Shown here piece by piece: positions 23,066-32,181 of a stretch of 47,571 nucleotides of DNA (the first letter of the stretch is position 1; each line of letters opens with the position of its first letter). The notes under the pieces are model-generated. The model saw nothing but the letters and a program-made list of their open reading frames with translations. It was not told the origin of the DNA and did no database searches. A program made the translations under genes and the position numbers. The stretch is from Acidobacteriota bacterium (GTDB lineage Bacteria > Acidobacteriota > Thermoanaerobaculia > Gp7-AA8). The DNA is taken from contig JAFAOU010000158.1 of assembly GCA_019247495.1 (NCBI GenBank), forward strand, positions 1 through 47,571, written 5' to 3'.

Positions 23066-23974
23066 TTAGAGTGTTCGCCATGGCAGTTTTTTCAGCAGCT
23101 CGTCGAATCCCCATCCAGTGCCGACCGGCGGTACGAGGCGCGTGCCGTCGATGCGCATCCGTTCGATGAATTCGTCATTTTCGAAGAGGACGTGCGTGAT
23201 GAGGCCGCAGGTTGAAGTGATGTTCGACGTTGCGGCGGCATAGGCGGCGCAGAGTTGTCCGATGGGGTGATCCATGTACGAGGTGACGACGACCTCGGCA
23301 TCGCTGCAGGGGATTTCATCGACCGCGGGTTTCAGGATCAGGACGTCGTACGAATTCACAGAGCACAGACAAGAGTGTCTGTGCCACATTGGATCGCTGC
23401 TTGTGTGGCACAGACACTCATGTCTGTGCTGGGACGAACTTGGCAAACGGTCGAGCGCGATCCGCAATCCGGTGCGCTCGCGGAGTTCACTCCACACGGC
23501 GGCATCGTACGGACACGGATCTTCGATGAAATCGATCCGTTCGCGAGGCAGCGTCGCTGCAATCTGCACGAACTCCTCGGCAGTCAACGTCGCATTGAAA
23601 TCGATGCGTAGGCGAACGCGATCGGGGATGACGTCAATACCTTTCAGTTTGACGGTATCGAACGCAGCCGGCGGATCAGGGCCGGGCCAATGGCTTGGAG
23701 GGATCGTCAATCCGTCGAAGAGATTGCGGCCATCGCGACGCGCAGTCGCATCGATCGACGCGAATTCGAGTGACGCTTTCGTCAGCGGCGTCATTTCTCC
23801 GCGTGCGAGGAGTGCGAGTTGTTCGTCGAGCGGCAAATCTCCCAACTCCGGCCATGGGTGAACGTCAGCTACGCCGCCGTTCACGCGAATCAATGCGCCG
23901 CGGCGCACACCGTCCACAGCGATCGCACTCAGACGCCGTTTCGGCGTCAGCTCGTAACGCCAGTACTCGATCAA
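23066..23974 (-). CDS. menC: o-Succinylbenzoate synthase carrying an in-frame palindromic insert
   Basis: A 302-residue enolase-superfamily enzyme. The start is the TTG at 23974, overlapping the menA stop (TTGA); the longer frame only runs inside menA. Catalytic residues of the barrel are in order: K109-L-K111, metal ligands Asp125 (RIDFN), Glu151 (FIEDP) and Asp175 (IALDR), and Lys215 (LILKPA). MenC dehydrates SHCHC to o-succinylbenzoate in menaquinone synthesis. Residues about 182-208 (QHRHECLCH ... WHRHSCLCSVNS) are encoded by two GTGGCACAGACA hairpin units and lie between the third metal ligand and the second catalytic Lys. Without them the spacing would be about 14 residues. The insert keeps the frame and all catalytic residues, so the gene is probably functional. 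Confidence 0.88.
   Translation of the reverse strand: MIEYWRYELTPKRRLSAIAVDGVRRGALIRVNGGVADVHPWPELGDLPLDEQLALLARGEMTPLTKASLEFASIDATARRDGRNLFDGLTIPPSHWPGPDPPAAFDTVKLKGIDVIPDRVRLRIDFNATLTAEEFVQIAATLPRERIDFIEDPCPYDAAVWSELRERTGLRIALDRLPSSSQHRHECLCHTSSDPMWHRHSCLCSVNSYDVLILKPAVDEIPCSDAEVVVTSYMDHPIGQLCAAYAAATSNITSTCGLITHVLFENDEFIERMRIDGTRLVPPVGTGWGFDELLKKLPWRTL
23363..23429. repeat. GTGGCACAGACA hairpin pair inside menC
   Basis: Units 23363-23387 and 23405-23429 are inverted with respect to each other around 17 bases; the second differs from the family unit at one base in the loop. They belong to the family at 21823-21917 but with the order of the two units reversed. They are translated within menC as HRHECLC and HRHSCLC. 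Confidence 0.9.
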
Positions 23975-24834
23975 ATCGCGGCTCCGACGACGTAGAGGAT
24001 CCCGAAAATCCACTCCAGCGCGCCGGCGAGCGCGAGGCAGCGATTGAGCGATGCGCCCTGGCTTCGCGCGACGCGGATCAGCAAGGCAATCGCGGGGATG
24101 AGCGCGAGCATGGGGATCAGCAGTTTCGCCGAATGGCGGAGATATGCGATCGCCGCGACACAAACGAACGGCGCCAGAGCGAAGAGGACGATTTCCGTCC
24201 GCGCGAACGTCGCGCCGAATCGCGCGGCCAGCGTGCGCTTGTTGCTGGCGCGGTCGTTCTCGATATCGCGCAGGTTGTTGATGGCCAGGATCACGACCGC
24301 GAGTGAACCGACGGCGAAGCCGCCGATCCAGGCTGTGGCGTCAAGCGTGAGGCGTTGCAGGTAGAACGATCCGCAGACGGCGGTGAAGCCGAAGAAGATC
24401 ATCACGAAGAGTTCGCCGAGGCCGTGGTAGGCGAGCGGGTACGGCCCGCCCGTGTAGGCGTAGGCGGCGAGGATCGACGCGACGCCCACGATCGCGATCG
24501 GCCATCCCCCTTTCAAAATGAGCGGGATTCCGCAGAGCGCGGCGAGTCCGAAACAGACGTAAGCGCCGCGCAGGACAGCATCGGCCTCGAGCAATCCGGC
24601 CTGCGTCACGCGGAGCGGGCCGAGGCGCGTGTGCGTGTCCGCCCCCTTTTTGAAATCGAGTGCGTCGTTGACGTAGTTCGTGCCGATCTGAATGAAGACG
24701 GCGCCGAGCAACGCGAAGATGAACGGCGGCCAGTCGGCCTTCGACTGCGTGCACGCGAGCGCCGTTCCGACGAGCACCGGCGTCACCGCGGCAGCGAGCG
24801 TTTTCGGGCGTGCGGCGAGAAGCCAGGGGGTCAT
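23971..24834 (-). CDS. menA: 1,4-Dihydroxy-2-naphthoate polyprenyltransferase
   Basis: A 287-residue integral membrane prenyltransferase of the UbiA superfamily, starting at ATG 24834 (MTPWLLAARPKTLAAAVTPV, the usual MenA N-terminus). Sixteen further codons upstream are translated repeat and are excluded. The first Asp-rich motif is NDALDFKKGAD (56-66) and the second is in NNLRDIENDRASNKRT, both needed for Mg-diphosphate binding. There are about eight hydrophobic segments. It joins the polyprenyl chain to DHNA with loss of CO2. The stop overlaps the TTG start of menC by 4 bases; menB lies 234 bases upstream across a repeat cluster. Confidence 0.93.
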   Translation of the reverse strand: MTPWLLAARPKTLAAAVTPVLVGTALACTQSKADWPPFIFALLGAVFIQIGTNYVNDALDFKKGADTHTRLGPLRVTQAGLLEADAVLRGAYVCFGLAALCGIPLILKGGWPIAIVGVASILAAYAYTGGPYPLAYHGLGELFVMIFFGFTAVCGSFYLQRLTLDATAWIGGFAVGSLAVVILAINNLRDIENDRASNKRTLAARFGATFARTEIVLFALAPFVCVAAIAYLRHSAKLLIPMLALIPAIALLIRVARSQGASLNRCLALAGALEWIFGILYVVGAAI

Positions 24835-24869
24835 CGGAATGCGCACACCGTCGGCGTAGCCGGCGTAAG

Positions 24870-25068
24870 AGCCGTAGCCCACGGCTTCAAGCCGTGGGAT
24901 CGGGTGTGGCCCGCGGTTTGGGAGCGCGCTTCAGCGCGCGAAAGAAAGCTTTCTGTCGCCCGCCAAGGCGGGCTCACAAACTGAAAATGCTGGCTTACCC
25001 ACGGCTTAAAGCCGTGGACTACGGTTCTTACGGCGGGCTTCACCGCCGGTTGAAGTCTGCCAGGCATT
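24870..25068. repeat. Cluster of small palindromes between menB and menA
   Basis: At least five separate inverted repeats follow one another: CCCACGGCTTCAAGCCGTGGG (24878-24898, given here as arms CCCACGGCTT/AAGCCGTGGG), GCGCGC...GCGCGC (24924-24939), GCCCGCC/GGCGGGC (24958-24973), CCACGGCTTTAAGCCGTGG type (about 24999-25017) and GGCGG/CCGCC (25032-25047). The first and fourth are copies of one unit. No ORF of its own. Confidence 0.8.
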
Positions 25069-25893
25069 TCACGGAAATCTCGGGAACTTCTTGAAATCCG
25101 GCTTGCGCTTCTCCACATACGCATCGCGCCCTTCTTGCGCTTCCTCGGAGAGGTAATAGAGCAGCGTGGCGTCACCGCCGAAGTCGAGGAGGCCGAGTTG
25201 GCCGTCGCAGTCGGCGTTCATCGCGGCTTTCAGGAATCGCAGCGCCATCGGCGAGAGCGCCAGCATCTCGCGGCACCATTTCAGCGTCTCTTCTTCGAGT
25301 TGCGCGAGCGGCACGACGGTGTTGATGAGCCCCATGTCCAGCGCCTGCTGCGCGTCGTACTGGCGGCAGAGAAACCAGATTTCGCGCGCTTTTTTCTGGC
25401 CGACGATGCGCGCGAGATAGGACGAGCCGAGGCCCGCGTCGAAGGAGCCGACGCGCGGGCCGGTCTGGCCGAAGCGGGCGTTGTCGGCGGCGATGGTGAG
25501 ATCGCAGACGACGTGCAGCACGTGGCCGCCGCCGATCGCGTAGCCGGCCACCATCGCAACGACCGGTTTGGGCATGCTACGAATCTGTTTCTGCACGTCG
25601 AGGATGTTCAGGCGAGGGATCTTTTCCTTCGGATCGACGTAGCCGCCTTTGCCGCGCACGCGCTGATCGCCGCCTGAGCAGAACGCCTCGGTTCCTTCGC
25701 CGGTGAAGACGATGACGCCGATTTCGCCATCGTCGCGGGCCATGTCCAGCGCCTGCTTCATCTCGCTGACCGTCAGCGGGCGAAATGCGTTGCGCACCTC
25801 GGGACGATTGATCGTGATCTTCGCGATCCCATCTTCCGTGCGCTCGTACTTGATGTCCTGAAAGTCGTGAAGCTTGATCCAGTTCTCTACCAT
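25069..25893 (-). CDS. menB: 1,4-Dihydroxy-2-naphthoyl-CoA synthase
   Basis: A 274-residue crotonase-fold enzyme. Signatures of MenB rather than a generic enoyl-CoA hydratase are CSGGDQ (72-77), the oxyanion-hole GYAIGGGH (117-124), [14 protein letters not shown] (141-154) and the C-terminal segment [18 protein letters not shown] with KFPRFP. It closes the second ring of o-succinylbenzoyl-CoA to give DHNA-CoA in the cytoplasm. It is the first gene of the menaquinone run on the minus strand and lies 26 bases downstream of the first VWFA gene's stop. menD, menF and menH are not in the window. Confidence 0.96.
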   Translation of the reverse strand: MVENWIKLHDFQDIKYERTEDGIAKITINRPEVRNAFRPLTVSEMKQALDMARDDGEIGVIVFTGEGTEAFCSGGDQRVRGKGGYVDPKEKIPRLNILDVQKQIRSMPKPVVAMVAGYAIGGGHVLHVVCDLTIAADNARFGQTGPRVGSFDAGLGSSYLARIVGQKKAREIWFLCRQYDAQQALDMGLINTVVPLAQLEEETLKWCREMLALSPMALRFLKAAMNADCDGQLGLLDFGGDATLLYYLSEEAQEGRDAYVEKRKPDFKKFPRFP

Positions 25894-25919
25894 GCGGCGA
25901 GGCTATCAAGCAGAGCGAG

Positions 25920-27965
25920 CTACAGCAACGGGACGCTGATGTGCTGGCTGGCAGCGATTCCCTTCTTGAACACAGTGACGTCGAGCGTGTTAGCGCCGTC
26001 GGCCGCCTCGATCTGCAGGATCGCTTTCGTGACGCCGTTGCTTTCGGTGACGCCGAGGACGTTGGTGCGCGGCCGCGTTTCGAAGGTGAGGTCAGCTGGG
26101 CGCGCGCCGAAGATGAAGAGCGCGACTTTGCGCGGACCGGCGCTCATGTCGGCAGTCGCGGTAGGCGAAAACGTTCTGCCGCCGTATTCGAACGGATAGT
26201 CCGCGTTGTCGGCGCGATTCGAACGGACGAGCAGCCACTTGCCGTCTTCATCGATCGGGATCGGCGGCAGAATCGCGATCTGCCCCTCGGCCGGCACGTT
26301 GATATTGACTCGCGCGTAGCCGCGCTTTTCGAGCGCCTCGCTGGCTCCAAGCTCGGGATCGCCGGTACGGATGAGCGCCTTCACGGCGTAGCTGCCGGGC
26401 GGCAACATCAGCGTTCCGTAGTAGCGGATGCCGGTCGTGCGGACTTTCTCGCCGACCTTCGCGACCTCGATCGTGACGCGGTCATAGAGCCGGTCACGAA
26501 CGACGCCGGCGGTGTCGAAGGCGTAGATGAAGACGTCGGCGCCACCGATGACCGTGCCGGTTTCGCGCATCAGATCGGCGCCGTTGATGTCGATGATGAC
26601 GGGAACCTGCGCCGGTTTCCCGCCGCTCGGCGGAAAGGCGGTAGCGAGAACGTTGACGCGCAGATCGGTCTGCGGAAGGTCGTTGATGATGATCTGGGCG
26701 TTGGTGAGCGCGCGGTCGACCGAAGTGACGCGGCCACGTTCGTAGTAGCCGGCGGCGTGAACGGCGCGCGATCCCGGCGGCACGTTCACGAGCTTCACGC
26801 TGACGTTGTGGAACGTGCCCGGCACATTGTCGGAAGTGTGAAAGCCGAGGACGTAGACGACTTCCTGCTGGCGAAGCAGGCGCTCGAAATCGGAGTGAAG
26901 ATCGTTCGAGTTCTCGAAGACTTCGCCGCCGGTCGGCCGGGAAACGAGAAAGAGGCTGGCGTTGGAGTTGATGATCGAGCCTTCGTCGAGGTTGTTTTGC
27001 ACGCGCACGCCCTGCACGTCGATGGCGTGGAGCACGACGTCGGCGGCGCGGAAGCTGTCGGCCATCCGCTGAACGCGCGTCATCGCGGCGGTGTTGCCGT
27101 ACATCTTGTCGGTATCGATCTTCTCCAGATTGCCGGCCACGATCTGGGTGTTGAGCTTGGTCTGTTCCTTGGAGCCGCGCGCATCGAAACCCTGCAGCAG
27201 GCGCGGGTCGAATCCTTCGGAGAGCAGCACGACCTGCTTGCGGCCGGCCACCATGCGCAGCGAGCGCGCCAGATTGCCGAGCGAGTCGATCTCACGTTCG
27301 ATGCGCTGGCGGACGGCAACTTCGTTCTGCGCCGTGGCTGATGCCGCCAGATCGCGCAGGTGCTGGTCGGCGTCCGCTGCATGGCCGCTGCTCTCGATGA
27401 GCGGAGCGGATCCTGGCGATTCAGCGCCCTGCGGCCCGCTCCAGATCACCGTCTGATTGGCGAGTTGCAGCGGATCGCTTCCGTGGAACGTGGAGGGATT
27501 TGCGATCGCGGAGGCGACGAGTTGCCGGTCGGTGGTCAAGGCAGTGATGAAGCGATAGCCGCGGTCAGGATTGACGGTGGCGACGGCGACAAGATCGCGC
27601 GGACCGGTGCTCTCGGTGACGAAACGGCGCGCGGCGTCCTGCGCGCGCGACATCGAGCGCGGCGAGGTGAACCCGAGGTCGAAGAGGAGGATGAAGGATC
27701 GTCGCCCGGCCGGATTCATCGGTGAGATCGCGCTGGCTGGAGCATCCGCGGCGAAGTCGATCGCATCGAACGAGCTGATGGCTTGTTTTTTCTTTTCGTC
27801 GTACAGCGCGAAGTTCGCGGCGGTCAGGCCGCGGACCGGATTGCCGGACGCGTCGAGCACCGACACCGGCAGCTCAACGACATGAACGTTGATCGTCGAC
27901 GAGTTTTGAGCCGACGCGCAAAGCGCGATGAAAGACGCGGCGGCAACTGCGAGCAGGCGGCGCAT
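25920..27965 (-). CDS. Exported VWFA-related acidobacterial protein, paralogue 1
   Basis: A 681-residue secreted protein with a signal peptide (1-20, ending CASAQ). It has the TIGR03436-type architecture of Acidobacteriota: an N-terminal beta domain with NVHVVELPVSV and GNPVRGLTAANFALYD (25-55), then a von Willebrand factor A-like domain starting RRSFILLFD96LGFTS. The metal-site motif reads D-x-G-x-T rather than the classic D-x-S-x-S. The second half is beta-rich with GGEVFENSNDL, LLRQQEVVYVLGF and LPPGSYAVKALIR. Function is unknown; the VWA fold suggests protein binding at the cell surface. It lies 6 bases downstream of paralogue 2 and ends the three-gene array. Confidence 0.9.
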   Translation of the reverse strand: MRRLLAVAAASFIALCASAQNSSTINVHVVELPVSVLDASGNPVRGLTAANFALYDEKKKQAISSFDAIDFAADAPASAISPMNPAGRRSFILLFDLGFTSPRSMSRAQDAARRFVTESTGPRDLVAVATVNPDRGYRFITALTTDRQLVASAIANPSTFHGSDPLQLANQTVIWSGPQGAESPGSAPLIESSGHAADADQHLRDLAASATAQNEVAVRQRIEREIDSLGNLARSLRMVAGRKQVVLLSEGFDPRLLQGFDARGSKEQTKLNTQIVAGNLEKIDTDKMYGNTAAMTRVQRMADSFRAADVVLHAIDVQGVRVQNNLDEGSIINSNASLFLVSRPTGGEVFENSNDLHSDFERLLRQQEVVYVLGFHTSDNVPGTFHNVSVKLVNVPPGSRAVHAAGYYERGRVTSVDRALTNAQIIINDLPQTDLRVNVLATAFPPSGGKPAQVPVIIDINGADLMRETGTVIGGADVFIYAFDTAGVVRDRLYDRVTIEVAKVGEKVRTTGIRYYGTLMLPPGSYAVKALIRTGDPELGASEALEKRGYARVNINVPAEGQIAILPPIPIDEDGKWLLVRSNRADNADYPFEYGGRTFSPTATADMSAGPRKVALFIFGARPADLTFETRPRTNVLGVTESNGVTKAILQIEAADGANTLDVTVFKKGIAASQHISVPLL

Positions 27966-27971
27966 TCGTCG

Positions 27972-29987
27972 CTACTGCCTCGAAACCGCGACGCTCGATG
28001 TCTGCGCTTCGGGCACGCCCTTTTTGTGCACCGTGACCTGAAGCGAGGAAACCTGCGCGGGATCGTCGAGCTGGAGGACGAGCTTCGTGCCGCCGGGGAT
28101 TGGAATCGTACCGAGCAGCTTCGTCTTCGGCGTCGTCTCCCACGTCAGTTCGTTGGCCGAGGCGCCGTAGACGATGAGCGCGACTTTGTTTGATGCCGTG
28201 GCGCCGGGGATGAAGTTCTGGCCGTTCAGCTCGAATGGATACGCGCCGCCCATGCCGCCACGGTCAGCGGCCTTTACGAGCAGCCATTTCGGCTGTTCGT
28301 CGATCGGAATCGGCGGCAGCACGGCAACGGCTCCTGCCTTCGGAACGATGACGTTCGTGCGCGCGTAGCCCCGTTTTTCGTTGTCGTTTTTCTTATCCGG
28401 CTCGCCCGCGCGCACGAGCGATTTGATCGCATAGCTGCCGGGAGGAAGGACCAGCGTGCCGTAATAGCGAACGCCGCTCTTGAGCCGGTCGCCGACTTTT
28501 CGCATGTCGAACGTCAGGCGCTGGTAGAGGCGGTCGCGGACCACGCCTTCATCGTCGAAGGCGTAGACGAAGACTTCGGCCGCGGCCATGTTGCCACGCG
28601 CTTCTTTCGTCAGATCGGCGCCGTTGATGTCGAGGATGATCGGGACCTGGTAGCGGCCGTCGCCCGCGGGGAACGGCGCGGCGAAGGCGGCGACGTGAAC
28701 GTCGTCCTGAGGGATGTCATTGACGATGATTTCGGCAGTGGTGAGCGTGCGCTCGGCGGTGGAAGTGTCGCCGCCGTTTTCGTAGTAACCGTTGCGATAG
28801 TTGACTCGCCCGTTCGCGTTGACGAGCTTCACTTTCAAATCGTGGAACTTGCCGGCGTTGCCCCACGGGGCCTGGAACGCCAGCACGTAGACCACTTCCT
28901 GCGCGCGCAACATCCGGCCGAAGCTGGTCTTGAGGTCATTCGAGTTCTGGAAAACTTCGCCGCCGGTCGGGCGCGAAATCGTGAAGAGGCCGGCGTTGGA
29001 GTTCAGGTTCGATCCGGACTCGTCGTTCTGCACGCGGACGCCCTGGATGTCGATGGCGTGGAGTACGACGTCCGAGGCGCGGAACGCCTGGGCCATGCGA
29101 TCGAGCATGGTGAGGCTCGCCGAGTTACCGTAGCGCGCATCGTTGTCAACGTTCCAGTACTGGCCCGTGGTCACGGCGTTGTTGTCGCGAGCCGCAGCCG
29201 CTGTGTCGCGGGCGTCGCGGCCCTCGAGGTATTTCGCGTCAAAACCTTCCGACAACAGGATGACCTGCTTGCGGCCGGGGACGGCGCGCAACGTTTTCGC
29301 GAGCTGGCCGAGGTATTCGACCTGCTTTTCCACGCCCGCGCGAGCGTACTGCTCGTTGCTGCGCGTCATCTGTACCTGGCGCTCGGCTATCTCAGCGGAG
29401 GCGAGGGCCGCTCCCTTGCCGCCTTCGGCAGCCGTCGTAGAAGTCTTCCCGTTCTCCCCGGTCAGATCGATGACGGTCTTGTTCGCGATCTGCAGCGGGT
29501 CGTTGCCGCGGAATCCGCTCGGATCGGCGATGACGGATTCGACTAATTCGCGGTCGGTGGTGAAGGCTGTCTGCAGACGGAATCCGTGAGTGCTGTCGAT
29601 CGTGCCGACGCCGACGAGATCGCGCGGCTGGACGGCTGACCTTACGAAATTACGCGCCGCTTCCTGCGCGCGCACGAGCGCCTTCGGCGTGGAAAAGCCG
29701 AGGTCGAAGAGGAGGAGGAAGGAGCGGCGCGCGGCGGGGTTCAGCGGCGAGATCGCGTTCGCGGTCTCGGTCGAGCCGAAGTCGATCTTGTCGAACGAGG
29801 TGATGGCCTGTTTCTTCCCGCCGTCGTAGACCTCGAAATTCGCCGCGGTCAGGCCGCGCACAGGGTTGCCGCTCGAATCGACGACCGACACCGGCACTTC
29901 GATGACGTTGACGTTGACGGTCTCCTTCATTTGAGCGATGGCGGATGTGGACAGGAAGATCGCCGCAGTTGCGAGGTAGCGTTTCAT
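27972..29987 (-). CDS. Exported VWFA-related acidobacterial protein, paralogue 2
   Basis: A 671-residue exported protein with signal peptide (1-18, ending AIAQ), colinear with the paralogues on both sides over its whole length. The shared markers are NVIEVPVSVVDSSGNPVRGL, RRSFLLLFDLGFSTPKAL, VPGRKQVILLSEGFDAKYL, VVLHAIDIQGVRVQND, RPTGGEVFQNSNDL and LPPGSYAIKSLVR. The metal site is D-x-G-x-S. It differs from paralogue 1 in carrying an Ala/Glu-rich insertion between the VWA start and the GRKQ motif. It lies 6 bases before paralogue 1 and 52 bases after paralogue 3, so the three are probably one transcript. Confidence 0.9.
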   Translation of the reverse strand: MKRYLATAAIFLSTSAIAQMKETVNVNVIEVPVSVVDSSGNPVRGLTAANFEVYDGGKKQAITSFDKIDFGSTETANAISPLNPAARRSFLLLFDLGFSTPKALVRAQEAARNFVRSAVQPRDLVGVGTIDSTHGFRLQTAFTTDRELVESVIADPSGFRGNDPLQIANKTVIDLTGENGKTSTTAAEGGKGAALASAEIAERQVQMTRSNEQYARAGVEKQVEYLGQLAKTLRAVPGRKQVILLSEGFDAKYLEGRDARDTAAAARDNNAVTTGQYWNVDNDARYGNSASLTMLDRMAQAFRASDVVLHAIDIQGVRVQNDESGSNLNSNAGLFTISRPTGGEVFQNSNDLKTSFGRMLRAQEVVYVLAFQAPWGNAGKFHDLKVKLVNANGRVNYRNGYYENGGDTSTAERTLTTAEIIVNDIPQDDVHVAAFAAPFPAGDGRYQVPIILDINGADLTKEARGNMAAAEVFVYAFDDEGVVRDRLYQRLTFDMRKVGDRLKSGVRYYGTLVLPPGSYAIKSLVRAGEPDKKNDNEKRGYARTNVIVPKAGAVAVLPPIPIDEQPKWLLVKAADRGGMGGAYPFELNGQNFIPGATASNKVALIVYGASANELTWETTPKTKLLGTIPIPGGTKLVLQLDDPAQVSSLQVTVHKKGVPEAQTSSVAVSRQ

Positions 29988-30001
29988 CAGTTCTCCAGGG
30001 T

Positions 30002-30022
30002 TTATCCGCAGATGACGCAGAT
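30002..30022. repeat. Short dispersed repeat (copy 2)
   Basis: TTATCCGCAGATGACGCAGA plus one base, matching 17936-17956 at 20 of 21 positions. It sits in the 52-base gap between VWFA paralogues 2 and 3. Confidence 0.6.
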
Positions 30023-30039
30023 GTTCACAGATAGGACTT

Positions 30040-32079
30040 TCATTGAACCACCAGCGGCACGCTTGCCTTTCTCGCGTCGCTGGAGCCTTTCTTGTGGACG
30101 GTGACGTCGAACGACGCCGGACCCGCCAGCAGATCAGCTGGAGAGTAATCGAGAAGTAGCTTCATTACGTCCTGGCCCTGCAGCCGTTGAAGAACGGCGG
30201 GCGTGCCGGGATGCGGACCGAGCGCATCGATCGCGGATGCGTCCCACGCCAGCTCGTCCGGCTCGACGTTGAAAACAAACAGTGCCACGCGGCGCGAGTG
30301 GCCGTTGGTCACGCCGGCGCTGGCGCTGGGCATGAACGGCTCGCCGTTGATGTGGAACGGATACGGCGCGGCATCGTGCGAGGCGCCTCGGACGACGATC
30401 CACGCCGCGGGATCGTCGACGAACATCGGCGGCAGCAGCGCGACGTCATTCGTCGACGGCACTTCGATGTCGGTGCGCACGAAGCCTTTTCGCTCCGTGC
30501 CCGCCACGCGCACGAGCGTCTTCAGCGCGTACTTGCCGGGCGGGAGGGTGAGCGTCGGAAAGTACTTGATGCCTTTGTGGCCGGCCATCCGCTCGCCGTT
30601 GATGGTCAACCGCTGGTACGTTCGATCGCGCACGACTCCCTGATCATCGAACGCGTAGACATACACCTCGGCGACGACCTCGTTCGCCTTCGCGTCGTGC
30701 AGAAGCCCGGGCGCGCCGATGTCGATGACCATCGGCACCTGCGCGCTGCCGTCCTTCGCAGGGAACGCGGCGGCCAGTGCGGCGACGTTGATGTCGTTCT
30801 GCACGAGGTCGTTGAGAACGATCTCCGCATTCGAGAGCGAACGCTCCAGGGCACTCTCGGCGCCTGAGTCGTAGTAGCCGGCGCGGTGAAAAACGTGAGC
30901 GCCGGGAATGCCGGTCACGCGCACTTTCAGCTCGTGAAACTTCCCGCTGTTCGACGCCGGCGCGCGGAAGCCGAGGACGTAGACGACGTTCTGTGCGCGC
31001 AGCATTTTCTCGAGATCGGCGTTGACGTCGTTCGAGTTCTTGAACACTTCGCCGCCGGTCGGACGCGACAGAAGATGCAGCGCGTCGTTGGAGTTGATGC
31101 GCGATCCGTTCTCGTCGTTCTGCACGCGCACGCCCTGGATGTCGACGGCGTGGAGCACGACGTCGGAGCCGCGCAGCGAGCGCGCCATCTCGTCGAGCAG
31201 CGTCATGGTCATCGAGCTGCCGTAGCGCGCGTCGGTGTCGACGCGCCAGACGTTGCCTGACGTCGTTTGCGATACGTCGTCCTGCTCGTCGGCTCCCGAC
31301 CGCGCATCGCGCCCGCGCACGAGTCTCGGATCAAATCCCTCAGAGAAAAGAATGATCTGCTTGCGGCCGGGCAGCACGCGCAACGTGCGGCCGAGGTCGG
31401 AGAGAAGGCGCAACTGCCGCTCGATGCGGCTTCGGTTGTACTGATCGTTGAGCTTCTTCTCGCCGCGCGCGATGTCGGCGGCGAAATCGTCGACGGCGTC
31501 GACGTCCGCGCGCGCCACGTTGTCCGCCGGCGCGAGTTGCAGGGTGGCCGTGCCAGCGATGCGCAGCGGATCGGAAGAGACGAACGTCCGCGGATTGGCG
31601 ATGGCGCTGCCGAGGAGATTGCGGTCCGTCGTCAGCGAAGTGACCATGCGAAAGCCACGATCGACGTCGATCGTGGCGACGGCGGCGAGATCGCGGAGTC
31701 CCATGCCCCTGGCGATGAAGTTGCGCGCCGCCTCCTGCGCTTTGTTCCGCCCGATCGGTGACGAGAAGGAGAGATCGAAAAGGAGGATGAAGTTGCGGCG
31801 CGCGCTCGGATTCAACGGTGACGCCGAACGCACGGCCTCGGATTCGAAATCGATCGCGTCGAAGTTGCCGATGGCGCGCTTTGTCCCCTGATCGAACAGC
31901 TCGAAATTCGCCGCCGTCAGTCCGCGCACCGGATTGCCCGCGCGGTCGACGACCGTGACCGGCACCTCGACCAGGTGAACGTCGATGGTTTCCTTGACTT
32001 GTGCGGATGCAGCGCTTGTCGCGAGCAGGATGAGGAAAGCAATGCGGCCGAGGCAGCGCACCGAAAGATTTTCTCCCAA
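30040..32079 (-). CDS. Exported VWFA-related acidobacterial protein, paralogue 3
   Basis: A 679-residue exported protein with a signal peptide (about 1-26, ending AASAQ). It has the same layout as its two neighbours: VHLVEVPVTVVDRAGNPVRG, RRNFILLFDLSFSSPIGR, LPGRKQIILFSEGFDPRLV, VVLHAVDIQGVRVQNDENG, RPTGGEVFKNSNDV and LPPGKYALKTLVR. Unlike them it keeps the full D-x-S-x-S metal-site motif (DLSFSS), so it is the copy most likely to bind a divalent metal and ligand in the classic way. It is first in the array. A 102-base gap upstream separates it from the divergent V4R-like gene and should hold promoters for both. Confidence 0.9.
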   Translation of the reverse strand: MGENLSVRCLGRIAFLILLATSAASAQVKETIDVHLVEVPVTVVDRAGNPVRGLTAANFELFDQGTKRAIGNFDAIDFESEAVRSASPLNPSARRNFILLFDLSFSSPIGRNKAQEAARNFIARGMGLRDLAAVATIDVDRGFRMVTSLTTDRNLLGSAIANPRTFVSSDPLRIAGTATLQLAPADNVARADVDAVDDFAADIARGEKKLNDQYNRSRIERQLRLLSDLGRTLRVLPGRKQIILFSEGFDPRLVRGRDARSGADEQDDVSQTTSGNVWRVDTDARYGSSMTMTLLDEMARSLRGSDVVLHAVDIQGVRVQNDENGSRINSNDALHLLSRPTGGEVFKNSNDVNADLEKMLRAQNVVYVLGFRAPASNSGKFHELKVRVTGIPGAHVFHRAGYYDSGAESALERSLSNAEIVLNDLVQNDINVAALAAAFPAKDGSAQVPMVIDIGAPGLLHDAKANEVVAEVYVYAFDDQGVVRDRTYQRLTINGERMAGHKGIKYFPTLTLPPGKYALKTLVRVAGTERKGFVRTDIEVPSTNDVALLPPMFVDDPAAWIVVRGASHDAAPYPFHINGEPFMPSASAGVTNGHSRRVALFVFNVEPDELAWDASAIDALGPHPGTPAVLQRLQGQDVMKLLLDYSPADLLAGPASFDVTVHKKGSSDARKASVPLVVQ

Positions 32080-32181
32080 ATAACGAACGGACAGAATGCT
32101 CCAACTGACCGAGGCCTGCCGTTACGAGTCTGACACGAACGGTGACGGCGCTCTTTCGGATCAGCGATAGAATTCCGGGCC

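Noticed and set aside
24870..25068. CRISPR array in the menB-menA gap
   Set aside because: The repeated units are short palindromes of different kinds with irregular spacing, not identical repeats with unique spacers of constant length.
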